A stretch of DNA of 64,000 bases, from the NCBI RefSeq assembly GCF_002741105.1, contig NZ_NIQU01000001.1, positions 1 through 64,000 of the forward strand. Reading direction: 5' to 3'. Numbering within the stretch: the stretch's first letter is position 1; every line of letters begins with the position of its first letter. The position numbers were made by a program, and so were the translations under genes. The stretch comes from Pseudomonas sediminis (GTDB taxonomy: Bacteria; Pseudomonadota; Gammaproteobacteria; Pseudomonadales; Pseudomonadaceae). Under the pieces are notes generated by a model. That model was not told the DNA's origin and searched no databases. It was given only the letters and a program-made list of their open reading frames with translations. This document shows, piece after piece, positions 35,968 to 45,767 of this stretch.

Positions 35968-37767
35968 TTAGCTATCCAACCTGAGCACGGCGAGGAAGGC
36001 TTCTTGTGGAATCTCCACGTTACCGACCTGCTTCATGCGTTTCTTACCGGCCTTCTGCTTCTCGAGCAGCTTCTTCTTACGGCTCACGTCGCCACCGTAA
36101 CACTTGGCCAGTACGTTCTTTCTGAGCGCCTTGACAGTGGTCCGGGCGATGATCTGGCCGCCAATGGCTGCCTGAATCGCCACATCGAACATCTGCCGAG
36201 GAATCAGTTCCTTCATCTTCTCGGTCAACGCACGGCCTTTATAGGCCGCGTTATCACGGTGCACGATCAATGCCAGGGCATCGACCTTGTCGCCGTTGAT
36301 CAGTACATCCAGCTTGACCAGGTTGGCAGACTGGTAGCGATCGAAATGATAATCCAGCGACGCATAACCGCGGCTGGTGGACTTGAGCTTGTCGAAGAAG
36401 TCCAGTACCACTTCGTTCATCGGCATGTCGTAGCGAACCTGAACCTGCGAGCCGAGAAATTGCATGTCGCGCTGCACGCCACGCTTCTCGATGCACAGAG
36501 TAATGACGTTACCCAGGTGCTCCTGCGGCACCAGGATGGTCGCGTCGACGATCGGCTCGCGGAAATCGGTTACCGAAGAAACGTCCGGTAGCTTGGAGGG
36601 GTTGTCGACGACAATGGTTTCACCGGTCTTGAGCTCCAGCTCGTAGATCACGCTCGGCGCGGTGGTGATCAGATCGAGGTCGTACTCGCGCTCCAGGCGC
36701 TCCTGGATGATCTCCATGTGCAGCATGCCGAGGAAGCCGCAACGGAAACCGAAGCCCAGGGCATCGGAGCTTTCCGGCATGTATTGCAGCGAAGAGTCGT
36801 TCAGCGTCAGCTTCTGCAGAGCGTCGCGGAAATCCTCGAAGTCATCGGAGCTGACCGGGAACAAGCCGGCGTAGACCTGCGGCTGGATTTTCTTGAAGCC
36901 GGGCAGCACTTCGACCTCTGGGGTCGAAGAGAGGGTCAGGGTGTCACCCACCGGCGCACCGTGAATATCCTTGATGCTGGCGATGATGAAGCCCACTTCA
37001 CCGGCTTTCAGATCCGCAGTGGCGGTGTGTTTCGGGGTGAAGACACCCACGCTGTCGACCAGGTGCACCTTGCCGGTGGACTTGACCAGAATCTTGTCGC
37101 CCTTCTTCACGCGGCCTTGGCGCACACGCACCAGGGACACGACGCCGAGGTAATTATCGAACCAGGAGTCGATGATCAGCGCCTGCAGCGGAGCATCGAT
37201 TTCGCCCTCGGGCGCAGGGATGGTCTGCACCAGACGCTCGAGTACCTCGTCAACGCCCATGCCGCTCTTGGCACTGCAGGCCACGGCGTCGGTGGCGTCG
37301 ATGCCGATGATCTTCTCGATCTCGTCCTTGACGCGGTCCGGGTCGGCCTGCGGCAGGTCCATCTTGTTCAGCACGGGCATTACTTCCAGCCCCTGCTCGA
37401 TGGCGGTGTAGCAGTTGGCAACCGACTGCGCCTCGACGCCCTGACCGGCATCCACCACCAGCAGCGCGCCCTCGCACGCAGCCAACGAGCGCGAGACTTC
37501 GTAGGTGAAGTCGACGTGGCCGGGCGTATCGATGAAGTTCAGCTGGTAGGTCTTGCCGTCATTAGCCTTGTAGTGAAGGGTGACGCTGTGGGCCTTGATG
37601 GTGATGCCGCGCTCACGCTCCAGGTCCATGGAGTCCAGAACCTGAGCCTCCATTTCACGCGCGGTGAGACCGCCGCACATCTGGATGAAACGGTCAGCCA
37701 AGGTGGACTTGCCGTGGTCAATGTGGGCAATGATGGAAAAATTGCGGATATGACTCAGGTCACTCAC
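35968..37767 (-). CDS. lepA: Elongation factor 4 LepA
   Basis: A 599-residue ribosome-associated GTPase that affects initiation and back-translocation. G1 [13 protein letters not shown] (~15-27), G3 DTPGH and G4 NKMDLP are present, followed by the LepA-specific C-terminal domain. The start is GTG at 37767 giving [17 protein letters not shown]. It is separated from mucD by a terminator, so lepA may have its own promoter in the 110 bp between. Confidence 0.97.
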   Translation of the reverse strand: MSDLSHIRNFSIIAHIDHGKSTLADRFIQMCGGLTAREMEAQVLDSMDLERERGITIKAHSVTLHYKANDGKTYQLNFIDTPGHVDFTYEVSRSLAACEGALLVVDAGQGVEAQSVANCYTAIEQGLEVMPVLNKMDLPQADPDRVKDEIEKIIGIDATDAVACSAKSGMGVDEVLERLVQTIPAPEGEIDAPLQALIIDSWFDNYLGVVSLVRVRQGRVKKGDKILVKSTGKVHLVDSVGVFTPKHTATADLKAGEVGFIIASIKDIHGAPVGDTLTLSSTPEVEVLPGFKKIQPQVYAGLFPVSSDDFEDFRDALQKLTLNDSSLQYMPESSDALGFGFRCGFLGMLHMEIIQERLEREYDLDLITTAPSVIYELELKTGETIVVDNPSKLPDVSSVTDFREPIVDATILVPQEHLGNVITLCIEKRGVQRDMQFLGSQVQVRYDMPMNEVVLDFFDKLKSTSRGYASLDYHFDRYQSANLVKLDVLINGDKVDALALIVHRDNAAYKGRALTEKMKELIPRQMFDVAIQAAIGGQIIARTTVKALRKNVLAKCYGGDVSRKKKLLEKQKAGKKRMKQVGNVEIPQEAFLAVLRLDS

Positions 37768-37877
37768 AGATCAACACTCAAAGAAGGCACAGGCAAGACG
37801 CTTGCCGAAAATAGCCGCGGATTGTACCCGATCCCTCGCGACCGCGTCACGTCTGCACAGCGCTGGTGCAGATACGA

Positions 37878-37903
37878 AAAAGGGCGCCCGAAAGCGCCCT
37901 TTT
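37878..37903 (-). terminator. Intrinsic terminator of the algU-mucABCD operon
   Basis: AAAAGGGCGC-CCGAAA-GCGCCCTTTT forms a strong hairpin 13 bp after the mucD stop. The U tract is four, so termination may be partial and let some transcripts into lepA. It is symmetrical, with A4 on the other side. Confidence 0.8.
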
Positions 37904-37916
37904 CAACGTACCCGGC

Positions 37917-39341
37917 TTATTCAGCCAGCTTGAACGTGATGAAGCTGGCACGCCCCTGACGTAGCACTCGCATGGACACCGAACGATTCTTCGGCAGTTC
38001 CTGCGCCACTTGGGTGAAGGTGCTGGTTGAATCGATGGCCTGATTGTTCAGGTGAGTGATCACGTCGCCCGGACGCAGGCCAATCATCGCTGCCGGGCCG
38101 TTGAGCACTTCCTTCACGACAACCCCGCCTTTGAGGTCGAGACCTTTCTTTTGCTCGGCGGTCAACTCCACCACCGTGACGCCCAGGCGGTTATTGCTAC
38201 GCTCGCCACCCTGCTCCGAACCGGACGACGCCAGTTCCTGACCTTCTTCCGGCAGCGTGCCGATCGTAACGCTGAGCTTCTTGCGCGAGCCATCGCGCAC
38301 CACATCCAGCTCGGCCTTCTCGCCCGGCTTCAGTCCGCCAACCAGATGCGGCAGGTCGGCCGACATGATGATCGGCTTGCCGTTAAGGTTGAGAATGACG
38401 TCACCCACCTGCAGGCCGCCCTTGTCCGCCGGGCCGTCTTCCAGCACCTGCGCGACCAGCGCGCCAGCGGGCTTGTCCAGACCGAAGGATTCGGCCAGAT
38501 CCTTGTTCACTTCCTGAATCACCACACCGAGCCAGCCGCGAGTGACTTTGCCGTCGGCCTTGAGCTGGTCGGCGACCTGCATGGCCACCTCCATCGGAAT
38601 GGCGAAGGACAGCCCCATGAAACCGCCGGAACGGGTGAAGATCTGCGAGTTGATACCCACTACTTCGCCTTGCAGATTGAACAGCGGGCCGCCGGAGTTA
38701 CCCGGGTTGATCGCCACGTCGGTCTGGATGAACGGCACGTAGCTGTCGCTCGGCAGGTTACGCCCCTTGGCGCTGACGATCCCGGCGGTCACCGAGTGGT
38801 CGAAGCCGAACGGTGAACCGATGGCCAGCACCCACTCGCCGACCTTCAGCTCATCGGACTTGCCCAGACGCACCACAGGCAAATCCTTGCCCTCGACCTT
38901 GAGCAGCGCGACATCGCTGCGCGGATCGGCGCCAATCAACTTGGCTTCCAGCTCGCTGCGATCGGAGAGACGCACGATGATCTCGTCAGCATCGGCGACC
39001 ACATGATTGTTAGTCATGATGTAGCCATCCGGCGAGATGATGAAACCAGAGCCCAGCGACTGCGCCTCGCGCTGGCGGCCGCCCGGGTTGCGCGGAGCCT
39101 GCGGGATGCTGCGCTCGAAGAACTCGCGGAACATCGGCGGCAGACCTTCCAGATCAGGCATCCCTGGCTGCCCGGCAACGGCGCGCTCGGGCATCTTCTG
39201 GCGGGTACTGATATTGACGACCGCGGGCGAAGCTTCCTCTACCAGATTGGTGAAGTCTGGCAGGCTGGCCTGAGCGAACAGACTTTGCCCCCAGAGCAAG
39301 GCAACCGCCAGCAGCGGCGCAATGGACTTGAGTTTTCTCAT
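37917..39341 (-). CDS. mucD: Periplasmic serine protease MucD (DegP-like)
   Basis: A 474-residue HtrA-family protease and chaperone that restrains AlgU by degrading misfolded envelope proteins. A signal peptide (residues 1-25), the triad His113, Asp143 and Ser216 (NPGNSGGPLF), and two PDZ domains (about 255-345 and 375-465) are all visible. The length equals P. aeruginosa MucD. I start at ATG 39341 (MRKLKS); the frame is open to 39905 but that part overlaps mucC. Confidence 0.96.
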   Translation of the reverse strand: MRKLKSIAPLLAVALLWGQSLFAQASLPDFTNLVEEASPAVVNISTRQKMPERAVAGQPGMPDLEGLPPMFREFFERSIPQAPRNPGGRQREAQSLGSGFIISPDGYIMTNNHVVADADEIIVRLSDRSELEAKLIGADPRSDVALLKVEGKDLPVVRLGKSDELKVGEWVLAIGSPFGFDHSVTAGIVSAKGRNLPSDSYVPFIQTDVAINPGNSGGPLFNLQGEVVGINSQIFTRSGGFMGLSFAIPMEVAMQVADQLKADGKVTRGWLGVVIQEVNKDLAESFGLDKPAGALVAQVLEDGPADKGGLQVGDVILNLNGKPIIMSADLPHLVGGLKPGEKAELDVVRDGSRKKLSVTIGTLPEEGQELASSGSEQGGERSNNRLGVTVVELTAEQKKGLDLKGGVVVKEVLNGPAAMIGLRPGDVITHLNNQAIDSTSTFTQVAQELPKNRSVSMRVLRQGRASFITFKLAE

Positions 39342-39376
39342 CGAACTACGACTCCCCATGTAAAACTCGGACACTC

Positions 39377-39832
39377 TCAACCCGCCGCTGGTACAGGCAC
39401 CAGCAGCGCACGTAGGACAACGGGCTGTAATAAGGGGTTCTCGGCAACGCGAGCAGCGCGCCAGCGAACCAATAGCCAACTGGCAAGCAGACCACTCAGG
39501 CCGGCGAAGATCACCAGAGGCTCGGACAGACCCAGACCGTCCGCCAGCAGCGCAGCGGCGAACAGACCCAGAAGAGGAAGCAGATAAACCAGAAGAGAAC
39601 TGCGCACCAGCAGATCTTCGCGCACACCGATGATCACGGTGTCGCCGACGGCCAGCGGCGTTTGACTGAGGGCGCGCACGTAACCGCGCTGCCGACCTAC
39701 GCCGAGACGATCCATCAACCCCTGACCGCACGCCGCATTGGCCGAACAACTCGAGCAGGTGCTCTTGCGTAGCGTCTCGACCCAGACAGCGCCGGGCTCG
39801 AGCGCCACTACACGCCCCTGCTCTTCGATCAT
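39377..39832 (-). CDS. mucC: MucC (RseC-family) membrane protein
   Basis: A 151-residue SoxR-reducing/RseC family protein: N-terminal cytoplasmic domain with cysteines 26, 29 and 35 (CSSCSANAACGQG) that could hold a cluster or zinc, and two membrane helices (about 77-97 and 101-122). Its effect on AlgU activity is mild and conditional in P. aeruginosa. ATGA overlap with mucB couples the two. Confidence 0.94.
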   Translation of the reverse strand: MIEEQGRVVALEPGAVWVETLRKSTCSSCSANAACGQGLMDRLGVGRQRGYVRALSQTPLAVGDTVIIGVREDLLVRSSLLVYLLPLLGLFAAALLADGLGLSEPLVIFAGLSGLLASWLLVRWRAARVAENPLLQPVVLRALLVPVPAAG

Positions 39833-40776
39833 TGGCTAGCCTGTTCAGGCACCCCGGCACGCATGGACAGGGCGATACGCTCGGCAGTACCCAAAGGAAT
39901 CTCACCGACCACGGTAACCATCACGTCACCTGCATCGGTGCTCATGCGCCGCGAAACGGCAACGGTCGGCCCCAGCTGGCTGCGCGCATCATCAACAACG
40001 CTGCCTTTCAAGGGCTCAAGGAAAACCGAGAATCGTGCCAGACCATCGCCGTACATCATGTAGGCGACAGAGTTATCAGAAGAAGGATCACGACGCAGCT
40101 GCGCGGCAGTCAAGGTAAAGCCTGGAGGCAACCAGTCCGAACGCCAGCTGCCTTCGGCCATGCTGTCGGCAGCACGCAAACGTACCGGACGACATCCCGA
40201 ACTCGGTTGCATGGCGCTCGCTACGGGGGCGGAGGTATCTAGCTGGGCGAATTGGAATCGCTCCAGAAGCTGACCGCGCTCGTTCAAGAGCAGGGACTTC
40301 AACGGCAGGCCGGTTTCTCGATCCAGGTGCAACTCGAAGCCGTAACGGTGCTGATCCTTGGGCGCCAACACCAGAACGTCGGCAGGACGATTGGCGATGC
40401 GCGACTGACCGGCGACACGAATGTCGTACCAGTTGCTCAGTTGCTCGGCATCCAACTGACGGGCAGGCCAGGCTTGCCCCTCACTGACCTGATCGGCCAA
40501 CGCGCCACTGACGCACTGAGCCTGACCATCGACCTTGAATACTTCCTGGGCAGGACCATCGAGCTGCAGAAGGCGCTCGCGAACTTCGCCCCCTTCCTCC
40601 ACCTGATGCCACACGGCATGGGTGGAAAAACTCCCATTGCGCTCATAGATGAACGTACCCTGGAAGCTTTGCTGGCGCTCCGCCGCAGCGAGGCGTCCGA
40701 GCAAGTCCTGCACCTCGGAGGCCTGAACCGGCAGAGCCAGCAGACCGCCGAGAAGGTAGAGGGGAATCGCGCGCAT
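39829..40776 (-). CDS. mucB: MucB periplasmic regulator of anti-sigma factor
   Basis: A 315-residue RseB-type protein with a signal peptide (ending VQA at residue 19). Its MucB/RseB N-terminal lipoprotein-like fold and C-terminal domain bind the periplasmic part of MucA and protect it from AlgW cleavage. It lies 15 nt after mucA. Length agrees with P. aeruginosa MucB (316). Confidence 0.95.
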   Translation of the reverse strand: MRAIPLYLLGGLLALPVQASEVQDLLGRLAAAERQQSFQGTFIYERNGSFSTHAVWHQVEEGGEVRERLLQLDGPAQEVFKVDGQAQCVSGALADQVSEGQAWPARQLDAEQLSNWYDIRVAGQSRIANRPADVLVLAPKDQHRYGFELHLDRETGLPLKSLLLNERGQLLERFQFAQLDTSAPVASAMQPSSGCRPVRLRAADSMAEGSWRSDWLPPGFTLTAAQLRRDPSSDNSVAYMMYGDGLARFSVFLEPLKGSVVDDARSQLGPTVAVSRRMSTDAGDVMVTVVGEIPLGTAERIALSMRAGVPEQASQ

Positions 40777-40791
40777 GTGACTCCTTAGCGC

Positions 40792-41364
40792 TTAGCGGTT
40801 TTCCAGACTTGCAGCCCGAGCATAAGGCAGAGCGGTTTCACCGGCACCCATCACAGCTTCCTGCGCATGTTGACGCAGGTAGTTCGGCAGACGCTGCTCA
40901 TGCCAACTGGCAGTGCCAGCTTCAGCGGGTTCGCCGACTTCCTCGCTGCTGTTGTAACCAGCGAGCAATGCAGGACCTTGCACCTGAGGTACCGAAAGTA
41001 CCGGAGAGGATTCCTGCTGGGCCAATTGGGCCCCGCTCAGGTCATCCTGGTTGTAGAAGCGCACACCAGCCAGCACTGCAACAGTCACCGACGCTGCTAC
41101 GGCTACACGCCCGACGCTACGCCAGATGGGTGCTTTGCGTGTTGGAACGGCTTCGTCGGCCAGCGCCGCAGACACGGCGGATGCGATGTCCAGCTGCGGC
41201 ACCAACAGCTCACGATGCATGGCTGCACGGGCGACCTGGTAACGCGACCAGGTACCACGCAACTCGCCATTATCGCTGGCTGCGAGCACGCGCCGCAATT
41301 CCAGTTCGTCCGCTTCGTTATCCATCACCGCGGACAGCGATTCCTGCAGGGTTTCACGACTCAT
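40792..41364 (-). CDS. mucA: Anti-sigma factor MucA
   Basis: A 190-residue inner-membrane anti-sigma factor. The cytoplasmic AlgU-binding domain is residues 1-80 (SRETLQESLSAVMDNEADELELRRVL), a single helix spans about 84-101, and a periplasmic domain follows. The reading frame is complete, so this strain is not mucoid through the common mucA truncation. AGAGGAA precedes ATG, 30 nt after algU. Confidence 0.96.
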   Translation of the reverse strand: MSRETLQESLSAVMDNEADELELRRVLAASDNGELRGTWSRYQVARAAMHRELLVPQLDIASAVSAALADEAVPTRKAPIWRSVGRVAVAASVTVAVLAGVRFYNQDDLSGAQLAQQESSPVLSVPQVQGPALLAGYNSSEEVGEPAEAGTASWHEQRLPNYLRQHAQEAVMGAGETALPYARAASLENR

Positions 41365-41394
41365 GGTGTTCCTCTCTTGGCTGTCGCCGCTGCC

Positions 41395-41976
41395 TTAGGT
41401 TTCCTGCAGCAGAGGCTGCAGGGATTTATCAATTGCCTCACGTGCACGGAAGATCCGTGAACGCACTGTTCCTACCGGGCACTGCATGACGCCGGCAATG
41501 TCCTCGTAACTCAGACCTTCAAACTCACGCAAGGTCAGAGCCGTGCGCAGGTCATCTGGCAACTGGGCGATGGTTCGATGCACGGTGGCTTCGATCTCGT
41601 CGCGCAGCAATGCCCGCTCCGGTGACTCGATGTCCTTGAGGCCGTGATCGCCATCGTAGAACTCCGCGTCATCGCTACTGACATCACTATCCGGCGGCCG
41701 CCGACCGCGGGACACCAGATAATTCTTCGCCGTGTTGATGGCGATGCGGTACAGCCATGTATAGAACGCGCTGTCACCGCGAAAGTTTCCAAGCGCTCGA
41801 TAGGCTTTTACGAACGCCTCCTGAGCGACATCCTGAGCCTCGTGGGTGTCGTGCACGAATCGCACGATCAAACCGAGGATCTTGTGCTGATACTTCAGCA
41901 CCAACAGATCGAAGGCACGCTTGTCACCACGCTGCACTCGCTCGACCAGTTGCTGATCATCTTCCTGGGTTAGCAT
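41395..41976 (-). CDS. algU: ECF sigma factor AlgU (sigma-22/RpoE)
   Basis: A 193-residue ECF sigma factor for envelope stress and alginate synthesis. Region 2 (DLLVLKYQHKILGLIVRFVHDTHEAQDVAQEAFVKAYRAL) spans about 20-60 and region 4 (LTLREFEGLSYEDIAGVMQCPVGTVRSRIFRAREAI) about 145-180. It heads the algU-mucABCD operon. Two upstream sequences match its own promoter consensus, so it is autoregulated. Confidence 0.97.
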   Translation of the reverse strand: MLTQEDDQQLVERVQRGDKRAFDLLVLKYQHKILGLIVRFVHDTHEAQDVAQEAFVKAYRALGNFRGDSAFYTWLYRIAINTAKNYLVSRGRRPPDSDVSSDDAEFYDGDHGLKDIESPERALLRDEIEATVHRTIAQLPDDLRTALTLREFEGLSYEDIAGVMQCPVGTVRSRIFRAREAIDKSLQPLLQET

Positions 41977-42035
41977 GCACTCTCCTCATGAGGCTTGGAG
42001 GAGGCTTGCGCCCGTAAGCGAATCAGCTTGCCAAG

Positions 42036-42062
42036 ATAGACTCGGGTCTTACGCAAAAGTTC
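42036..42062 (-). promoter_or_regulatory. AlgU-dependent promoter, proximal
   Basis: On the minus strand GAACTT (42062-42057) and TCTAT (42040-42036) are separated by 16 bases, matching GAACTT-N16/17-TCtgA. It lies about 60 bp upstream of algU. Confidence 0.8.
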
Positions 42063-42230
42063 TCCCCTCCAAGCAAGCTTCCCGCAGAGATTGCTTTTCT
42101 CTGCTGGGAATGGCGTCAGCGGAACCTTTCCGCTCGCGCAAATAATCTTATCGCCGCTCATCTCCCACACCCTCCACTGACTTCAGATGCAGGCACGCGC
42201 AAGCGCTCTCCCTTATATGGGCGACCCTCT

Positions 42231-42257
42231 ATGGAACCTTAATGACTAAGAAAGTTC
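42231..42257 (-). promoter_or_regulatory. AlgU-type promoter, distal
   Basis: On the minus strand GAACTT (42257-42252) and TCCAT (42235-42231) are 16 bases apart. The -10 is weaker. The spacing and repeated arrangement recall the two sigma-22 promoters of P. aeruginosa algU. The rest of the 41977-42343 region must also hold the nadB promoter, for which CTATATACT near 42307-42315 is a possible -10. Confidence 0.55.
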
Positions 42258-42343
42258 CCGAGCACCACGGTCGGTCATAAGCCACCTATTGTGCCGCTGC
42301 CCCTCTCTATATACTAGGGCTCGCTTTCACGCGGAACTCGGAC

Positions 42344-43975
42344 ATGAGCCAACACTTCCAGCACGACGTTCTGGTTATCGGCAGCGGTGCCGCCGGCCTG
42401 ACCCTCGCCCTCACCCTTCCAAGCCACTTGCGCATCGCGGTCTTGAGCAAAGGCAATCTCGCCAATGGCTCGACCTACTGGGCGCAAGGTGGTGTAGCGG
42501 CAGTACTGGACGACACCGACACAGTCGAATCCCACGTCGCCGACACCCTCGACGCAGGCGCCGGCCTGTGCCGCGAAGACGCAGTGCGATTCACGGTAGA
42601 ACACAGCCGCGAGGCCATCCAGTGGCTGATCGACCAGGGCGTGCCTTTTACCCGCGACGATGAAACCGCGCGCGAGGATGGCGGTTTCGAGTTCCACCTG
42701 ACCCGCGAAGGTGGCCATAGCCATCGACGCATCATTCACGCAGCCGACGCTACCGGTGCAGCGATCTTCAATACGCTGCTGGAGCAGGCCCGGCAACGCT
42801 CGAACATCGAACTACTGGAACAACGCGTCGCCGTCGACCTGATCACCGAACGCAGGCTCGGCCTGGATGGTGAGCGCTGTCTGGGGGCTTACGTACTGGA
42901 TCGTGCTCGCGGTGAAGTGGACACCTTCAGCGCGCGCTTCGTGATTCTCGCCACCGGCGGCGCAGCCAAGGTCTACCTCTATACCAGCAACCCGGACGGC
43001 GCCTGTGGCGACGGCATTGCCATGGCCTGGCGTGCCGGCTGCCGCGTCGGCAATCTGGAGTTCAACCAGTTCCACCCCACCTGTCTGTATCACCCACAAG
43101 CCAAGAGCTTCCTGGTTACCGAAGCTGTGCGTGGCGAAGGCGGCTTGCTCAAGCTGCCCAATGGCGAACGCTTCATGCAGCGCTTCGACGAGCGCGCCGA
43201 ACTGGCACCGCGCGACATCGTCGCCCGCGCCATCGACCATGAAATGAAGCGCCTAGGTGTCGACTGTGTCTACCTGGACATCAGTCACAAGCCCGCCGAG
43301 TTCATCAAGAGTCACTTCCCCACTGTCTACGAGCGCTGCCTGGGCTTTGGCATCGACATCACCAAGCAGGCCATCCCGGTCGTCCCCGCAGCGCATTACA
43401 CCTGCGGCGGTGTGGTGGTCGATCAACATGGCCGTACCGACGTACCAGGCTTGTATGCCATCGGCGAAACCAGCTTTACCGGCCTGCATGGCGCCAACCG
43501 CATGGCCAGCAATTCGCTGCTCGAATGCTTCGTCTATGCGCGCTCGGCCTGCGCGGATATCACCGAGCAGTTGAACACTATCGAAATGCCCAGCGACCTG
43601 CCGGACTGGGACGCCAGCCAGGTGACCGACTCGGACGAGGACGTGATCATCGCCCACAACTGGGACGAGCTGCGCCGCTTCATGTGGGACTACGTCGGCA
43701 TCGTGCGCACCAACAAGCGCCTGCAGCGCGCGCAACACCGCGTGCGCCTGCTGCAGGACGAGATCGATGAGTTCTACTCGAACTACAAGGTCAGTCGCGA
43801 CCTGATCGAACTGCGCAACCTCGCCCTGGTCGCCGAGCTGATGATCAGCTCGGCCATGCAACGCCATGAGAGCCGCGGGCTGCACTACACCCTCGACTAT
43901 CCCGAGCAACTGGCCGAAGCACGCGACACTATCCTGACGCCGACGCCCCAGGCTCAGCCCAGCGCCGCCGGCTGA
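42344..43975 (+). CDS. nadB: L-aspartate oxidase NadB
   Basis: A 543-residue flavoenzyme oxidising L-aspartate to iminoaspartate, the first step of NAD synthesis. The FAD dinucleotide fold [15 protein letters not shown] is at residues ~10-24, and the succinate dehydrogenase-like active-site region HPTCLYHP and GEGGLL lie near 245-265. The nadB/algU divergence is standard for Pseudomonas. Its last 47 nt overlap the converging ygfX gene. Confidence 0.96.
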   Translation: MSQHFQHDVLVIGSGAAGLTLALTLPSHLRIAVLSKGNLANGSTYWAQGGVAAVLDDTDTVESHVADTLDAGAGLCREDAVRFTVEHSREAIQWLIDQGVPFTRDDETAREDGGFEFHLTREGGHSHRRIIHAADATGAAIFNTLLEQARQRSNIELLEQRVAVDLITERRLGLDGERCLGAYVLDRARGEVDTFSARFVILATGGAAKVYLYTSNPDGACGDGIAMAWRAGCRVGNLEFNQFHPTCLYHPQAKSFLVTEAVRGEGGLLKLPNGERFMQRFDERAELAPRDIVARAIDHEMKRLGVDCVYLDISHKPAEFIKSHFPTVYERCLGFGIDITKQAIPVVPAAHYTCGGVVVDQHGRTDVPGLYAIGETSFTGLHGANRMASNSLLECFVYARSACADITEQLNTIEMPSDLPDWDASQVTDSDEDVIIAHNWDELRRFMWDYVGIVRTNKRLQRAQHRVRLLQDEIDEFYSNYKVSRDLIELRNLALVAELMISSAMQRHESRGLHYTLDYPEQLAEARDTILTPTPQAQPSAAG

Positions 43976-44396
43976 ACTTCAGACGCAAACGCAGGCGCCG
44001 GTGCTGCTCCGGCGCCAACGCGTCACACGGAATGCACGAGCCGCGACTGAAACGCTGGCCTGGCAAGCGATAGCGCAGCACCACGACCAGCGGCAAGGCC
44101 AGGCTGTCAGGACGTAGCTGCACCGCCTGCCAGCCAGTTGCAGCGCTGTATAGATGCCAGCCGAATCCATCACGACGCAGTCCGGTGATGGCCTTCGGCG
44201 CCGTCAGCAGAACGTGTCGCGGCAGCACCCAGGCGGCATGCGCAAGGCACGCCACGAATGACAGCAGCTTCGACCAGGTGGGAATGTCGGCCAGCCACGG
44301 CGCCAGCGAGGCCAACGCCAGGACCGACAGATAGAGCCTCAGCAGCCGGCGTGAAGGCTGCCAACGGCACTCGAAAACATCACTTGGGTTGGACAC
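43929..44396 (-). CDS. YgfX-like (CptA family) membrane protein
   Basis: A 155-residue protein with two hydrophobic segments (about residues 20-37 and 42-60) and a basic cytoplasmic domain. Being adjacent to sdhE matches the ygfX-sdhE (cptA-cptB) pair of enterobacteria. E. coli YgfX was proposed as a toxin inhibiting MreB/FtsZ, a claim that is contested. It overlaps sdhE by 17 nt and runs 47 nt into the end of nadB on the other strand. Confidence 0.75.
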   Translation of the reverse strand: MSNPSDVFECRWQPSRRLLRLYLSVLALASLAPWLADIPTWSKLLSFVACLAHAAWVLPRHVLLTAPKAITGLRRDGFGWHLYSAATGWQAVQLRPDSLALPLVVVLRYRLPGQRFSRGSCIPCDALAPEQHRRLRLRLKFSRRRWAEPGASASG

Positions 44397-44634
44397 GATC
44401 CAGGATCATGCGCACGATGTGGCGCAGGTCGGCATCCTCGGGCTCGCCGCGCTGCATGAACCAGCCGAACATGTCCTGATCCTCGCACTCCAGCAGCTTG
44501 CGATAGCGCGCCTGGTTCTCGGCATCCAGGCTCGGGTACACCTCCTTGACGAAAGGTACCAGCAGCACATCCAGCTCCAGCATGCCACGGCGGCTATGCC
44601 AGAACAGGCGATTCAGTTCACTTTGCTCAACCAT
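44380..44634 (-). CDS. sdhE: Succinate dehydrogenase flavinylation factor SdhE
   Basis: An 84-residue helical protein that promotes covalent attachment of FAD to the SdhA subunit. The conserved RGxxE motif appears as RRGMLELD near residue 14-21. The ATG at 44634 has GAGGAGT upstream; the frame is open to 44781 but that is the promoter region shared with ygfZ. It heads the sdhE-ygfX pair. Confidence 0.92.
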   Translation of the reverse strand: MVEQSELNRLFWHSRRGMLELDVLLVPFVKEVYPSLDAENQARYRKLLECEDQDMFGWFMQRGEPEDADLRHIVRMILDRVQPK

Positions 44635-44779
44635 GCAACGGACTCCTCGAACGAGGCCGGCAGTATAACGGCGAATTGCGTCGCTGTTCACCGCGACACT
44701 GCGCAATTGCGCTGACAAGGCCCTGCCCTGCCCACTATGATGATGCCCCTGACCTTTATTCAGCGATTCGATTTGCATC

Positions 44780-45721
44780 ATGGCCGATAGCGCTTACTTC
44801 ACCCTCCTCGATCACGAAGGCCTGCTCGCCATTCGCGGCGTGGACGCAGCCAAGTTCCTGCAGGGCCAAGTGACCTGCAACCTCAATTACCTCAGCGCCA
44901 GCCAATCCAGCCTTGGCGCCCGCTGCACGCCCAAGGGCCGCATGTTGTCGAGCTTTCGCATCGTCCCGGTGGAAGACGGCTATCTGCTGGCCATGGCGCG
45001 CGAACTGATCGAGTCACAGCAGGCCGATCTGCAGAAATATGCGGTGTTCTCCAAATCCAAGCTCAGCGATGAAAGCGCCGCCTGGGTCCGTTTCGGCCTG
45101 GCCGGCGGCGACGCCGTGCTCGGCGAGCTTGGCCTGCAATTGGGCTCTGCCAGCGACTCCATCACCAGCGCTGGACCGTTAATTGCCGTGCGCCTGAGCG
45201 ATGGCCGTGCCGAGCTGTGGGCTCCGGCCGCCGAAACAGAACAACTGCAAGGCCGCCTGGCCGCGGCGCTGCTGCAAGCGCCGCTGAACGACTGGCTACT
45301 GGCTCAGGTTCGTGCCGGCGTGGGCCAGGTGTTCGGCGCCACACGTGAGCTGTTCATTCCGCAGATGATCAACCTGCAGGCCCTCGGCGGCGTAAGCTTC
45401 AAGAAGGGCTGCTACACCGGCCAGGAAATCGTCGCGCGCATGCAGTACCTGGGCAAGCTCAAGCGCCGCTTGCAGCGCCTGCGCCTAGTCGGCTCCGAGC
45501 TGCCGGCCGTCGGCGTAGAATTGTTCTCCCCGGTGCATGGTTCCAGCGTTGGCGAAGTGGTGCTGGCGGCCCAGGCCGGCGACGCCATCGAGTTGCTCGC
45601 CGTGCTGCAGGAAGATGCCGTGAACGACGGCCGCATTCACCTCGGCAGCAGTGAAGGCCCGACGCTGAACCTGCTCGATCTGCCCTATCAGCTGGATGCC
45701 GACCAGGAAATCCAGCGCTGA
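44780..45721 (+). CDS. ygfZ: Folate-dependent Fe-S maturation protein YgfZ
   Basis: A 313-residue protein of the GcvT-like fold that supports repair or assembly of iron-sulfur enzymes using folate. The signature [12 protein letters not shown] with its conserved cysteine lies near residue 208-219. Divergent from sdhE, 145 bp apart. The ATG at 44780 has no strong Shine-Dalgarno site. Confidence 0.93.
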   Translation: MADSAYFTLLDHEGLLAIRGVDAAKFLQGQVTCNLNYLSASQSSLGARCTPKGRMLSSFRIVPVEDGYLLAMARELIESQQADLQKYAVFSKSKLSDESAAWVRFGLAGGDAVLGELGLQLGSASDSITSAGPLIAVRLSDGRAELWAPAAETEQLQGRLAAALLQAPLNDWLLAQVRAGVGQVFGATRELFIPQMINLQALGGVSFKKGCYTGQEIVARMQYLGKLKRRLQRLRLVGSELPAVGVELFSPVHGSSVGEVVLAAQAGDAIELLAVLQEDAVNDGRIHLGSSEGPTLNLLDLPYQLDADQEIQR

Positions 45722-45767
45722 CTAAACTTCCCCGGCGCCGCATCGGATCGCCTAAGAGAGCTATTTC

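Noticed and set aside
36718..37959. A 413-codon open frame opposite lepA
   Set aside because: Antisense of an essential conserved gene; composition typical of a shadow.
39342..39905. N-terminal extension of mucD to 39905
   Set aside because: The extra 188 codons overlap mucC and lack a signal peptide; the shorter form has the signal peptide and the family length.
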